Shown here: positions 41,867 through 50,342 of the stretch, in pieces
Position numbering within the stretch: position 1 is the first letter of the stretch
Layout of the letters: every line of letters begins with the position of its first letter
Origin: Actinomycetospora termitidis
GTDB lineage: Bacteria; Actinomycetota; Actinomycetes; Mycobacteriales; Pseudonocardiaceae
Direction of reading: 5' to 3'
Length of the DNA: 64,000 nt
NCBI RefSeq assembly: GCF_030286555.1
Contig: NZ_JASVWF010000005.1
Coordinates: forward strand, 416,703 to 480,702
The notes under the pieces: model-generated
What the model saw: only the letters and a program-made list of their open reading frames with translations
Databases searched by the model: none
What the model was told of the DNA's origin: nothing
Translations under genes and position numbers: made by a program

Positions 41867-43441
41867 GTGGTGCTGCCCGCTCTCGAGGACCGGACCCTGC
41901 TGGCCGCCGTCGAGCGGGCCCTCGACGTCGGGGACGCGGTCACCCAGACCGACCGCGCCGGCACGTGGACGCTCGCCGGGGCGTACGAGCGGTCGCTCCG
42001 CCTGGCCGGCGGGCTCGGGGTGCGGGCGGACCGGCCGGTCGCCCTGCTGCTCGACAACTCGCTGGACGCGGTGCACGTGTGGCTCGGGGTCGTGCTCGCG
42101 GGCGGCGTCGAGGTGCCGGTGAACACCGCCTACAAGGGCACGTTCCTCGCCCACGTCCTGCGCGACTGCGGTGCGGAGACCCTCGTCGTCGAGGCGCACT
42201 ACCTGGACCGGCTCGCCCGGATCGCGGACGAGGTCCCGGCGCTGCGGACCGTCGTCGTGCGTGGCGACCCCGGCGACGCCCTGCCGCCCGGCCGGTTCCG
42301 GGTGGTGCCCCTGGACGACCTCGACGCCCCCGCGAGCCCCGTCCGTCGCGGCCCCGGGGACCTGCACGCGATCATGTACACCTCGGGCACGACGGGCCTG
42401 TCCAAGGGCGTGCTGATCCCGCACGCGCACGCCTACACCTACGCGAGCCGCGAGCACCAGGAACGGCCGCACCGCGGCGACCGGGCGCTGGTGACGCTGC
42501 CGGTCTTCCACCTCGCCGGGCAGTGGTACGGCGTCTACCAGTCCCTGATCCACGCGATCCCGTGCGTGCTCGAACCCGGCTTCTCGGTCACCGGGTTCTG
42601 GCCGACGGTGCGCGAGCACGGGATCACGGTGACGGTGCTGCTGGGCGCGATGGCCGAGCTGCTCGCCCAGCGCGCCCCGGCGCCCCACGACGCCGACAAC
42701 CCCCTCGAGCTCGCGATCATGGCGCCGCTCGCGAGCGACGTCGCCACCTTCCGCCGCCGTTTCGGCGTCGACCTCGCCGCCGTGTACGGCATGAGCGAGA
42801 TCGGGGCCGTGCTCGACGGGCCGCCGGAGACCGTGGTCGGGGGCGAGGCCGGGTTCCCGCGCGAGGGCTACGACCTGCGGCTGGTCGACGTCGACGGCCG
42901 CGACGTCGCTCCCGGCGAGATCGGCGAGCTGCTCGTCCGCCCGCAGGTGCCGCACACCGTCATGGCCGGCTACCACGGTCGGCCGGAGGAGACCGCCCGC
43001 GTGGTCCGCGACGGCTGGCTGCACACCGGCGACGCCTTCCGCACCGACGACGCCGGCCGCTTCTTCTTCTGCGACCGCATGAAGGACGCGCTGCGCCGCC
43101 GCGGCGAGAACGTCTCCAGCTTCGAGGTCGAGCGCACCGTCAACGAGCACCCGGCGATCTACGAGAGCGCGGTGGTCGCCGTGCCCTCGGACCTGACCGA
43201 GGACGAGATCAAGGTCGTCGTCGTGCCGCAGCCGGACACGGAGCTCGACCCCGCCGAGCTGATCGCGTTCCTCGTCGACCGCCTGCCGTACTTCATGGTC
43301 CCGCGCTACGTCGAGATCGCCGACGCCCTGCCGAAGACCCCGACCCACAAGGTGCAGAAGAACCTGCTCCGCGACGCCGGGATCGGCCCGACGACCTGGG
43401 ACCGCGAGGCCGCCGGCATCCGCGTGACCCGCCACTCCTAG
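41867..43441 (+). CDS. Acyl-CoA ligase (AMP-forming, CaiC-like)
   Basis: Activates a carboxylic acid to its CoA thioester through an acyl-adenylate. Conserved adenylation motifs: A3 loop IMYTSGTTGLSKG, A5 AVYGMSEIGAV, A7 DGWLHTGDAF, A8 CDRMKDALRRRGENVSS, and the catalytic Lys near the end in KTPTHKVQKNLL. The general pattern resembles crotonobetaine/carnitine-CoA ligases. The substrate is not known, but the cotranscribed acyl-CoA carboxylase suggests this enzyme supplies its acyl-CoA. The stop is followed by GGAGGAACAG leading into the carboxylase gene 14 bp later. Confidence 0.87.
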   Translation: MVLPALEDRTLLAAVERALDVGDAVTQTDRAGTWTLAGAYERSLRLAGGLGVRADRPVALLLDNSLDAVHVWLGVVLAGGVEVPVNTAYKGTFLAHVLRDCGAETLVVEAHYLDRLARIADEVPALRTVVVRGDPGDALPPGRFRVVPLDDLDAPASPVRRGPGDLHAIMYTSGTTGLSKGVLIPHAHAYTYASREHQERPHRGDRALVTLPVFHLAGQWYGVYQSLIHAIPCVLEPGFSVTGFWPTVREHGITVTVLLGAMAELLAQRAPAPHDADNPLELAIMAPLASDVATFRRRFGVDLAAVYGMSEIGAVLDGPPETVVGGEAGFPREGYDLRLVDVDGRDVAPGEIGELLVRPQVPHTVMAGYHGRPEETARVVRDGWLHTGDAFRTDDAGRFFFCDRMKDALRRRGENVSSFEVERTVNEHPAIYESAVVAVPSDLTEDEIKVVVVPQPDTELDPAELIAFLVDRLPYFMVPRYVEIADALPKTPTHKVQKNLLRDAGIGPTTWDREAAGIRVTRHS

Positions 43442-43455
43442 GAGGAACAGCCGAC

Positions 43456-46400
43456 GTGCGCCGCGTCCTGATCGCCAACCGTGGCGAGATCGCCGTCCGC
43501 ATCTCCGACGCCGTCGCGGCCCTGGGGCTGGAGGCCGTGCGCGTGCGGGCGTCCGACGAGCCCGCACCCGACGGTGTGGCTTTCCTGGCGTCCAGTGACA
43601 GCAGTGACGCATTGCTTGCACCGCAGGTGCTCCCCGGCACCGGACCGGCCGCGTACCTCGACGTCGAGGCGGTCGTCGCGGCTGCGAAGGAGGCCGGCGC
43701 CGACGCCGTGCACCCGGGCTACGGGTTCCTCTCCGAGAACCCGGCGCTCGCGCGGGCGTGCGAGGACGCCGGGATCACGTTCGTCGGGCCGACACCGGAG
43801 ATCCTCGAGCTCTTCGGCGACAAGGGACTCGCGCGCACTCGGGCCGCGGAGCTCGGCGTGCCGGTCCTCGACGACGACGGGAGCACCCCCGTCGTCGTGA
43901 AGGCCGTGGCCGGGGGCGGCGGGCGGGGCATGCGGGTCGTCCGGGACCGGACGGGTCTCGACGAGGCGCGGCGCTCGGCCGCCGCGGAGGCCCGGGCCGC
44001 GTTCGGCGACGACCGGGTGTTCGTCGAGCGCTACCTCGAGGGCGCGCGGCACGTGGAGGTCCAGCTGCTCGGCGACGGGCACGACGTCGTCGTCCTCGCC
44101 GACCGCGACTGCAGCCTGCAGCGCCGCCACCAGAAGATGGTCGAGATCGCTCCGGCGCCGAACCTCCCCGACGAGGTCCGGGCCCGGCTCCACGGCCACG
44201 CCCGTGATCTCGGTGCGGGACTGCGCGGCCTCGCGACCGTCGAGTTCCTCGTCGCGGGCGCGGAGATCGCGTTCCTCGAGGTGAACCCGCGCCTGCAGGT
44301 CGAGCACACGGTGACCGAGGAGGTCCTCGGCGTCGACCTGGTGGCGGCGTCCCTGCGCGTCGCCGACGGCGCCCGGCTGGCCGATCTCGCCCTGAATGAC
44401 GTCCCCCGCGGCGTCGCCGTCCAGGCCCGGGTGAACGCCGAGACGCTCGGCGCGGACGCCTCCGTCCGCGCCGGGGGCGGCACGCTGACCCGCTTCACCC
44501 CGCCCTCGGGACGCGGGCTGCGGGTGGACACCCACGGCGCCGTCGGGCTCACGGTCGACCCGCGGTACGACTCGCTGCTCGCCAAGGTCGTGGTGCACGA
44601 CGCCGACCTGGCCACCGCCCTCGCCCACCTCGAGCGGGCCCTCGGCGCCTTCGACCTCGACGGGGTCCCGACGACGATCCCGGTGCTGCGGGCGCTCCTC
44701 GCCCGCCCGGAGGTGCTCACGCCGGACACGGGGCTCGTCGAGCGGCTGCTCCCGGAGATCGTGAGGGGAGGATCCGAGCCTTCTCCTGACATGAGGGTTC
44801 CCCTCACGCAGGGCGAGGCACTCACCGCGATCACCGCCGGGACCGTCGTCGCGATCGAGGCGGATGCCGGCTCCGCTGTGGCAGCCGGTGCACCCGTCGT
44901 CGTGCTCGAGGCGATGAAGATGGAGCACGTCGTGGCGGCGCCGACGGCCGGGACGGTGCTCGAGGTGGCGGTCGCGGTCGGGGACGTCGTGGCCGAGGGC
45001 GACGTGCTCGCGGTCCTCGAGCCGGGCGACGCCACCACCGGTGAGGCCGTCGACGCGACGGTCGACCCCGATCACGTCCGCCCCGACCTCGCCGAGGTCG
45101 GCGACCGGCGCCGCCTCACCACCGACGAGGCCCGCCCGGCCGCGGTCACCCGCCGTCGGGACCAGGGCCGGCGAACCGCACGCGAGAACGTCGACGACCT
45201 CTGCGACGACGGGACCTTCGTCGAGTACGGCGCGTTCGCGGTCGCGGCACAGCGGGCCCGGCGCTCGCTCGCCGAGCTGCGGGAGAAGACGCCGGCCGAC
45301 GGGATCGTCACCGGGATCGGCGCGGTCGACGGGCGCCGGGTCGTCGTGCTGGCCTACGACTACACCGTCCTCGCCGGCACCCAGGGCGTCCTCTCGCACG
45401 CCAAGACCGACCGTGCCCTGGAGCTGGCGCTCGAGCACGACCTGCCCGTCGTCCTGTTCGCCGAGGGCGGCGGCGGTCGGCCGGGCGAGACCGACACGAT
45501 CGCCGTCGCCCAGCTCGACGTCCCCACGTTCGCCCTGTTCGCGCGGCTCTCCGGCCGGGTCCCGACGGTGGCCGTGGTCGCCGGCTACTGCTTCGCCGGC
45601 AACGCCGCGCTCGCCGGCTGCGCGGACCTCGTCGTCGCCGTCGAGGGCGCGAACCTCGGCATGGGCGGCCCGGCGATGATCGCGGGCGGCGGGCTGGGCG
45701 AGGTGGAGCCGCACGACGTCGGGCCGACCTCCGTCCAGGTGCCCAACGGCGTGGTCGACGTGCTGGTGGACGACGAGGCTGCCGCCGTCGCCGTGGCCCG
45801 GCGGTATCTCGCCCTCGACCGCGCGGTCCCGGGCGAGCGACCCGACGGTCGGGTGCTCCGCCACGTCGTCCCGGAGAACCGCCTGCGCGTGTACGACGTG
45901 CGCGACGCCGTGGCGGGGCTCGTCGACACCGGGTCGCTGCTGGAGCTGCGGCCGCGGTACGGGGTCGGGATCGTGACGGCGTTCGCGCGGATCGGGGGCC
46001 GCGGGGTCGGAGTGCTGGCCAACGACCCGCGCCACCTCGGGGGCGCGATCGACGCCGAGGCCGCGGAGAAGGCGGCCCGGTTCCTGCAGCTCTGCGACTT
46101 CCGCGGGCTCCCGGTGGTCTCGCTGTGCGACACCCCGGGCTTCATGGTCGGTCCGGACGCCGAGGCGACCGCGACGGTCCGGCGGTTCTCCCGGATGTTC
46201 GTCGCCGGGGCGAACCTCCGGGTGCCGGTGGTGTGCGTCGTGCTCCGCAAGGCGTACGGGCTGGGGGCGATGGCGATGGCCGGCGGGTCGATGCGGATCC
46301 CGGTGACGACGGTGGCGTGGCCCAGCGGCGAGTTCGGCGGGATGGGGCTGGAGGGCGCGGTCCGGCTCGGGTACGCCAAGGAGCTCGCGGCACTTCCCGA

Positions 46401-46596
46401 CGACGGGTCGCGCCGGGCCCGCTACGACGAGCTCGTGGCCGCGCTCTACGAGCAGGGCAAGGCGCTCTCGGCGGCCGAGGTGTTCGAGATCGACGACGTC
46501 ATCGACCCGGCCGACACGGCCGCCGTCGTGATCGCCGCCCTGGAGGCCGCCGACGGGCCGCTGCCGCCGCGGCGGGCGATCGTGGACACCCGGTGA
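43456..46596 (+). CDS. Single-chain acyl-CoA carboxylase (BC-BCCP-CT)
   Basis: A 1,046-residue biotin enzyme that carboxylates an acyl-CoA. Order: biotin carboxylase (1-430; RRVLIANRGEIAVRI, AVAGGGGRGMRVV, FLEVNPRLQVEHTVTE), then BCCP (about 450-525; the biotinyl Lys in LEAMKMEHV). The carboxyltransferase follows (about 545-1,040; GYCFAGNAALAGCADLVVAV, LCDTPGFMVGP, and the AYGLGAMAMAGGSM segment). The single-chain architecture is that of the long-chain acyl-CoA carboxylases described in mycobacteria. The real substrate is inference. The BC-BCCP linker holds a 48-bp palindromic insertion (44761-44808). GTG 43456 follows GGAGGAACAG. The stop overlaps the TetR gene (GTGA). Confidence 0.9.
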   Translation: MRRVLIANRGEIAVRISDAVAALGLEAVRVRASDEPAPDGVAFLASSDSSDALLAPQVLPGTGPAAYLDVEAVVAAAKEAGADAVHPGYGFLSENPALARACEDAGITFVGPTPEILELFGDKGLARTRAAELGVPVLDDDGSTPVVVKAVAGGGGRGMRVVRDRTGLDEARRSAAAEARAAFGDDRVFVERYLEGARHVEVQLLGDGHDVVVLADRDCSLQRRHQKMVEIAPAPNLPDEVRARLHGHARDLGAGLRGLATVEFLVAGAEIAFLEVNPRLQVEHTVTEEVLGVDLVAASLRVADGARLADLALNDVPRGVAVQARVNAETLGADASVRAGGGTLTRFTPPSGRGLRVDTHGAVGLTVDPRYDSLLAKVVVHDADLATALAHLERALGAFDLDGVPTTIPVLRALLARPEVLTPDTGLVERLLPEIVRGGSEPSPDMRVPLTQGEALTAITAGTVVAIEADAGSAVAAGAPVVVLEAMKMEHVVAAPTAGTVLEVAVAVGDVVAEGDVLAVLEPGDATTGEAVDATVDPDHVRPDLAEVGDRRRLTTDEARPAAVTRRRDQGRRTARENVDDLCDDGTFVEYGAFAVAAQRARRSLAELREKTPADGIVTGIGAVDGRRVVVLAYDYTVLAGTQGVLSHAKTDRALELALEHDLPVVLFAEGGGGRPGETDTIAVAQLDVPTFALFARLSGRVPTVAVVAGYCFAGNAALAGCADLVVAVEGANLGMGGPAMIAGGGLGEVEPHDVGPTSVQVPNGVVDVLVDDEAAAVAVARRYLALDRAVPGERPDGRVLRHVVPENRLRVYDVRDAVAGLVDTGSLLELRPRYGVGIVTAFARIGGRGVGVLANDPRHLGGAIDAEAAEKAARFLQLCDFRGLPVVSLCDTPGFMVGPDAEATATVRRFSRMFVAGANLRVPVVCVVLRKAYGLGAMAMAGGSMRIPVTTVAWPSGEFGGMGLEGAVRLGYAKELAALPDDGSRRARYDELVAALYEQGKALSAAEVFEIDDVIDPADTAAVVIAALEAADGPLPPRRAIVDTR
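44761..44808. repeat. 48-bp in-frame palindromic element, copy in acyl-CoA carboxylase
   Basis: GTGAGGGGAGGATCCGAGC, 13 variable bases, then GAGGGTTCCCCTCACG; the ends form a 10-bp hairpin. It encodes VRGGSEPSPDMRVPLT in the linker between the biotin carboxylase and BCCP domains. Ends are identical to 38791-38838. Confidence 0.9.
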
Positions 46597-47162
46597 GCAC
46601 GCGCGAGGCCATCCTCGCCGGCGCCGGGGAGGTGCTCGCGCGGCGCGGGGTGGACGCCGCCTCGATCGGCGAGCTCGCGACCGCGGCCGGCGTCACCCGC
46701 CCCACCGTCTACGCCCACTTCCCCGGCGGGAAGGCCGACGTGGTCGCGGCGCTCGTCGCCCGGGTCCGCGACGACGTCCTCGCGGCGCAGGAGGTCCGGG
46801 ACACCGACGACCCGCGGTCGATCGCCCGGCGGGCCGTCACCGACTACCTCGACCTGACGGTGCGGCACCGCCGCGTCCTCGAGATCCTGGCCCAGCTGGC
46901 CCGGGCCGATCCGGCGTACTCCTCGGTGCAGGACGAGATCCTCGACCGGGTGCACCGGCGGAACGCCCGCTTCCTCGCCCGGCTGGCGGCCACCGGCCGG
47001 GCGGCGCCGGTGCTGGCGCCCGAGCACGTCTCCGAGGCGATCACCGGGATCGTCCGGCGCTTCGCGGAGCGGATCGACGCCGACCCGTCGGCCCGCGACG
47101 ACCTGGTCGAGGCCGCGGTCGCCGCGTACCTCGCGCTGGGCGGGCTCGGGGCGTCCCCTTGA
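46593..47162 (+). CDS. TetR-family transcriptional regulator
   Basis: A 189-residue regulator. The N-terminal helix-turn-helix is TREAILAGAGEVLARRGVDA, SIGELATAAGVTRPTVYAHF. The C-terminal ligand domain is helical (LDLTVRHRRVLEILAQLARA). It is cotranscribed with the carboxylase (GTGA overlap) and likely senses an acyl-CoA and represses at the palindrome 41842-41857. The ligand is inference. Confidence 0.87.
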   Translation: MSTREAILAGAGEVLARRGVDAASIGELATAAGVTRPTVYAHFPGGKADVVAALVARVRDDVLAAQEVRDTDDPRSIARRAVTDYLDLTVRHRRVLEILAQLARADPAYSSVQDEILDRVHRRNARFLARLAATGRAAPVLAPEHVSEAITGIVRRFAERIDADPSARDDLVEAAVAAYLALGGLGASP

Positions 47163-47195
47163 CGCGGTATGGACCGATCGTGGTCGGATGAGCCG

Positions 47196-47942
47196 GTGGC
47201 CTGGAGCACCCGGGAGATCGCCGACCTGGCGGGCACCAGCCTGCGCAGCGTCCGTCACTACCACCAGGTCGGGCTGCTGCCGGAGCCCGACCGCCGGTCG
47301 AACGGCTACAAGCAGTACGGCGTCAGCCACCTGATCCGCCTGCTCCGGATCAAGCGGCTGGTCGACCTCGGGTTCGGTCTGACGCAGATCGCCGAGCTCG
47401 GCGACGCCGACGAACACCCCGAGGAGGCCCTGCGCGCGCTGGACGCGGATCTCGCCGCGCAGATCGAGCGACTGCAGGAGGTCCGCGCCGAGGTCGCGGA
47501 GATGCTCTCCCGGCGCCTTCCCACCGACCTGCCCGCGGAGTTCGCCGACGCCGCGACGGGGCCCATCTCCGACGCCGACCGCCGCTTCGCCTCGGTGATG
47601 GGCCGCCTCCTGGCCGACGACGAGCGGGAGCTGTACGCCCAGCTGATGAGCCCGGAAGCACGGTCGCCGTCCGACGACGACTTCGACGCCCTCACCGCCG
47701 ACGCGGACGAGGCCGCCCGCGAGGACCTCGCCCGGCGCATGGCGGACGACCTGGTCGTGCTCCGGGAGCGCTTCCCGGGGATCGGCGAGCTCGGCGGCGC
47801 GGACAGCGGGCGGTACCGGCGGACCGTCGAACAGGTGTCGGCGGAGGTGTTCAACCCCGCCCAGCTCGACGTCCTCCGGCGCATGCGGGCCCTCCGCGGC
47901 GCCGCGTCCCGGGCCACTCCCCCGACTCCCGATGTGAGCTGA
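47196..47942 (+). CDS. MerR-family transcriptional regulator
   Basis: A 248-residue regulator that begins VAWSTREIADLAGTSLRSVR, followed by HYHQVGLLPEPDRRSNGYKQYGVSHLIRLL. This is the pattern seen at the start of many actinobacterial MerR proteins. A long C-terminal Asp/Glu/Arg-rich domain could bind a ligand. I prefer GTG 47196 because homologues start at this point and TTGACG (47159-47164) with TCGGAT (about 47184-47189) would give a leaderless MerR-type promoter. The frame is open from ATG 47169. No Cys metal site is present. Confidence 0.78.
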   Translation: MAWSTREIADLAGTSLRSVRHYHQVGLLPEPDRRSNGYKQYGVSHLIRLLRIKRLVDLGFGLTQIAELGDADEHPEEALRALDADLAAQIERLQEVRAEVAEMLSRRLPTDLPAEFADAATGPISDADRRFASVMGRLLADDERELYAQLMSPEARSPSDDDFDALTADADEAAREDLARRMADDLVVLRERFPGIGELGGADSGRYRRTVEQVSAEVFNPAQLDVLRRMRALRGAASRATPPTPDVS

Positions 47943-47992
47943 GCCACTCGCCGCTGGAGGGTGCCGCGACGGCACGGGCGAGCGTGGGCACC

Positions 47993-48655
47993 ATGTTCAC
48001 GACCTACCGGCGCCGCTGGCAGCTCTCCCGGGTGAAGCCCGGCGACGGGTCACCGCTGCCGCCCTTCCGCCTCTGGCAGCTGTTCACCCGCTCGGTGTTC
48101 GCGGTCGACCTCCCGGGCCCCGACGGCGGGCGCTTCGAGGTCGACCTGCGCCCCGGCGCCGACGGCTCCACGCGGCGCAGCCCGGCCTCGCTCTACCGCG
48201 ACGGCGTCCAGGTGGCCCGGGCGAACCTGCCCGCGACGTTCCCCGTCCCCGGCGGGGTCGTCGAGGTCGCGGCCGGCCAGTACGGGGTCAAGCGCGCTCA
48301 CCTCGTCACCGACGGCGGTGCGGAGCACCTGCTGACGCCGCACCCGGGCTCGCTCGAGGGACGCCGGGCCCGCCTCGCGCGGCGCTTCCCGCGGGCGAGC
48401 TGGGCGGTCGGCGCCGTCGCGGTCGTCGTGATCCTGGTGGGGGGCCTCCTGGCCCTCGGCCGCGGCCTCGAGGCGGTCACGCACAGCCCCGCGATCGCCG
48501 CGCAGGTCGGCACGTTCACGATGCCGTTCCACCTCTCGACCACGGGGCTCGTCGTGGTCGGCGTCCTCACCGCCCTCGCCGGCACCGAACGCGCCATCAC
48601 CTTCCGCAGCCGGTTCCTGATCGACCGGCGGCCGGGCCGGCGGCGGAGGGGCTGA
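47993..48655 (+). CDS. Two-helix membrane protein of unknown function
   Basis: A 220-residue protein. The N-terminal ~130 residues are soluble and beta-rich (FAVDLPGPDGGRFEVDLRPG, VVEVAAGQYGVKRAHLV). Two hydrophobic helices follow (about 139-160 and 185-200: AVGAVAVVVILVGGLLAL; GLVVVGVLTALAG), and a very basic tail RRPGRRRRG. I do not recognise the family. The start may also be the GTG at 47984. It ends 4 bp before the MFS gene, so they are probably cotranscribed. Confidence 0.65.
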   Translation: MFTTYRRRWQLSRVKPGDGSPLPPFRLWQLFTRSVFAVDLPGPDGGRFEVDLRPGADGSTRRSPASLYRDGVQVARANLPATFPVPGGVVEVAAGQYGVKRAHLVTDGGAEHLLTPHPGSLEGRRARLARRFPRASWAVGAVAVVVILVGGLLALGRGLEAVTHSPAIAAQVGTFTMPFHLSTTGLVVVGVLTALAGTERAITFRSRFLIDRRPGRRRRG

Positions 48656-48659
48656 GACC

Positions 48660-49871
48660 GTGCCCGTCACCGCGCTCGCCTTCCTCGCGTCCCACTTCCT
48701 CAGCCTGCTCGGCAACGGCATCGCCGCGGTCGCTCTCCCGCTGATCGTCCTGCAGATCACCGGGAGCCCGGCCAGCGTCGGGCTGGTCTCGACGGCGACG
48801 GCCGGTCCGGCGCTGCTCGTCGGCCTCGGCGCGGGCCTGGTGCTCGACCGCGTCAACCGGCGGACCTGCTCGGTCGCCTCCGACGTCATCTCGGCCGGCG
48901 CCGTCGTCGCGATCCCCGTCGTCGAGCTGGTCCACGGACTGGACCTCGCCTGGCTGATCGCCCTCGCCGTCGTCGGGGCGTTCGGCGACGTCCCCGGCAT
49001 GACGGCCCGGCAGGTGCTGGCCCCGGCCCTCGCCCGGCACACCGGGGTCGGCATGGAGCGCCTGATCGGGCTGCGCCAGTCCATGACGTCGATGGCGCTG
49101 ATCATCGGCCCGGCGGCCGCCGGGGCCCTGCTCGCGGTGTTCGACGGGACGACGGTCCTGCTCCTCACCGCCGCCACCTCCGCGACCGCGGCGCTGCTGA
49201 CGCTGGCCGTCCCCCACCGGCTCGGCCGGATCGACGACCGGCCCACCGAGCGGCCGTCCATCGCCTCCGAGCTAATGGCCGGGTTCCGGGTGCTGCGGCG
49301 CAGCCGCTTCCTGACCGGGACGGTCGGGCTGACACTCGGGCTCGCCGTCGTCATCGGCGGCCTGCAGGGCCTCGTGCTGCCCGTGTACTTCGAGAGCGTG
49401 GTCCGGCCCGACCTGCTCGGCCTCGTCCTCACCGCGCTGGCCGTGGGGATGCTGGCCGGGACGACGGTGTTCGCCGCGGTGGGCTCGCGACTCCCCCGGT
49501 CCGTGTGGATCGCGGTCGCCCTCCTCGGCACGACGGCGGGTCTGACCTCCATCGCGACCCTCGTCTCGGCCCCCGTGATCCTCGCCGGGGCGGCACTGCT
49601 CGGCGTGGGCAACGCGGTGACCGGCGCGGTCCTGGGGGTGCTGCAGGCGGAACGGACCCCGGAGGCGACCCGGGGCCGCGTCCTGAGCCTGCAGAACGCC
49701 CTGTTGCAGGTGGCGGCGCCGGCGGGCGTCGGCCTCGCGGGGGTGGTGGCTGAGGCCGGGTCGCCGGTCGCGGCGGGGTTCTCGGTGGTCGCGGTGTGGA
49801 TCGTGGTGCTGGTGGCCGTGGCCGGCTCGGGAGCCCTGCGCGACCTGGAGCCGGCGGTCGCGGCGCGGTGA
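48660..49871 (+). CDS. MFS transporter, drug-efflux-like
   Basis: A 403-residue inner-membrane protein with about 12 hydrophobic helices. The loop between helices 2 and 3 has GLVLDRVNRRTCSVASDV, the MFS A-motif region (G-x3-DR-x-NRR). A central cytosolic loop (HRLGRIDDRPTERPSIASEL) separates the halves. It resembles enterobactin/macrolide exporters of the MFS_3 type. The substrate is unknown. GTG start at 48660, close behind the two-helix protein. Confidence 0.83.
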   Translation: MPVTALAFLASHFLSLLGNGIAAVALPLIVLQITGSPASVGLVSTATAGPALLVGLGAGLVLDRVNRRTCSVASDVISAGAVVAIPVVELVHGLDLAWLIALAVVGAFGDVPGMTARQVLAPALARHTGVGMERLIGLRQSMTSMALIIGPAAAGALLAVFDGTTVLLLTAATSATAALLTLAVPHRLGRIDDRPTERPSIASELMAGFRVLRRSRFLTGTVGLTLGLAVVIGGLQGLVLPVYFESVVRPDLLGLVLTALAVGMLAGTTVFAAVGSRLPRSVWIAVALLGTTAGLTSIATLVSAPVILAGAALLGVGNAVTGAVLGVLQAERTPEATRGRVLSLQNALLQVAAPAGVGLAGVVAEAGSPVAAGFSVVAVWIVVLVAVAGSGALRDLEPAVAAR

Positions 49872-49918
49872 CGGGGTTCCACGCGGGGTCAGCGGCGCCC
49901 CCGGCTGACGACCCGCCC

Positions 49919-50287
49919 GCGTTGCGGGGCGCACACGGCCGGACACGGTCGCCCACCGGCGCATCCGCGTTGCGCGGCGCACACGGCCGGACACGGTCGC
50001 CCACCGGCGCACCCGCGTTGCGCGGCACACACGGGCGGGTCGGCGCGGTGGCGCGAGGTCGTGGCGACCGGGTTCGCCGGGGATGTCGGGCGGCCGGGTC
50101 GAGAGCGCTCGTCCCGGTGTCGATACCGAGATCCCGATCCCACGAGCGGACCGCTCGGTCCCGACCCCTCTTCGCGCGGCGGAACGAGATCTTCGTCGGC
50201 GGAGGAGCGGAGTCGGCACTGTGTGCGCCACGCAACGCCCGAGGGCCGCAGCACCGCCGCCCATCACCGTGTGCCCCCCGCAACGCC
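49919..50287. repeat. 48-bp-period repeat, forward and inverted copies
   Basis: The forward unit starts GCGTTGCGNGGCGCACACGG at 49919, 49967 and 50015, exactly 48 bp apart (the first two nearly identical over the whole 48 bp). The inverted core (CTGTGTGCGCCACGCAACGCC at 50219 and CCGTGTGCCCCCCGCAACGCC at 50267) recurs with the same 48-bp spacing. The blocks face each other across ~170 bp. Confidence 0.85.
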
Positions 50288-50303
50288 GGGTCGGGGGTGC
50301 CGG

Positions 50304-50332
50304 CGGAACCGTGTCCGCACGACACGGTTCCG
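50304..50332 (-). terminator. Terminator after the LLM gene
   Basis: A perfect 12-bp stem (CGGAACCGTGTC at 50304-50315, GACACGGTTCCG at 50321-50332), loop CGCAC, 10 bp past the stop of the minus-strand gene ending at 50343. Confidence 0.75.
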
Positions 50333-50342
50333 TCGGAGTGGG

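Larger units (their letters stand above)
49872..50342. other. Intergenic region with 48-bp-period repeats
   Basis: No supportable gene in 471 bp. Open frames here are low-complexity products of the repeats. The region holds two forward copies plus a partial third copy of a 48-bp unit, two inverted copies of its core, and a terminator hairpin, listed separately. Confidence 0.6.

Noticed and set aside
41965..43455. Very long open frames (for example 727-3354 minus, 9070-13701 plus, 39716-43621 minus)
   Set aside because: They are antisense or out-of-phase shadows of real genes in G+C-rich DNA, with Arg/Ala/Gly/Pro-rich nonsense protein and no ribosome binding site.
49919..50062. CRISPR-like array
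   Set aside because: Only 2.4 direct units, and the intervening sequence is also repeated; there are no unique spacers and no cas genes.
49889..50254. Repeat-encoded protein (CAAQRGCAGG repeats)
   Set aside because: The frame is created by the 48-bp nucleotide repeat; no start signal, and both strands give similar low-complexity frames.
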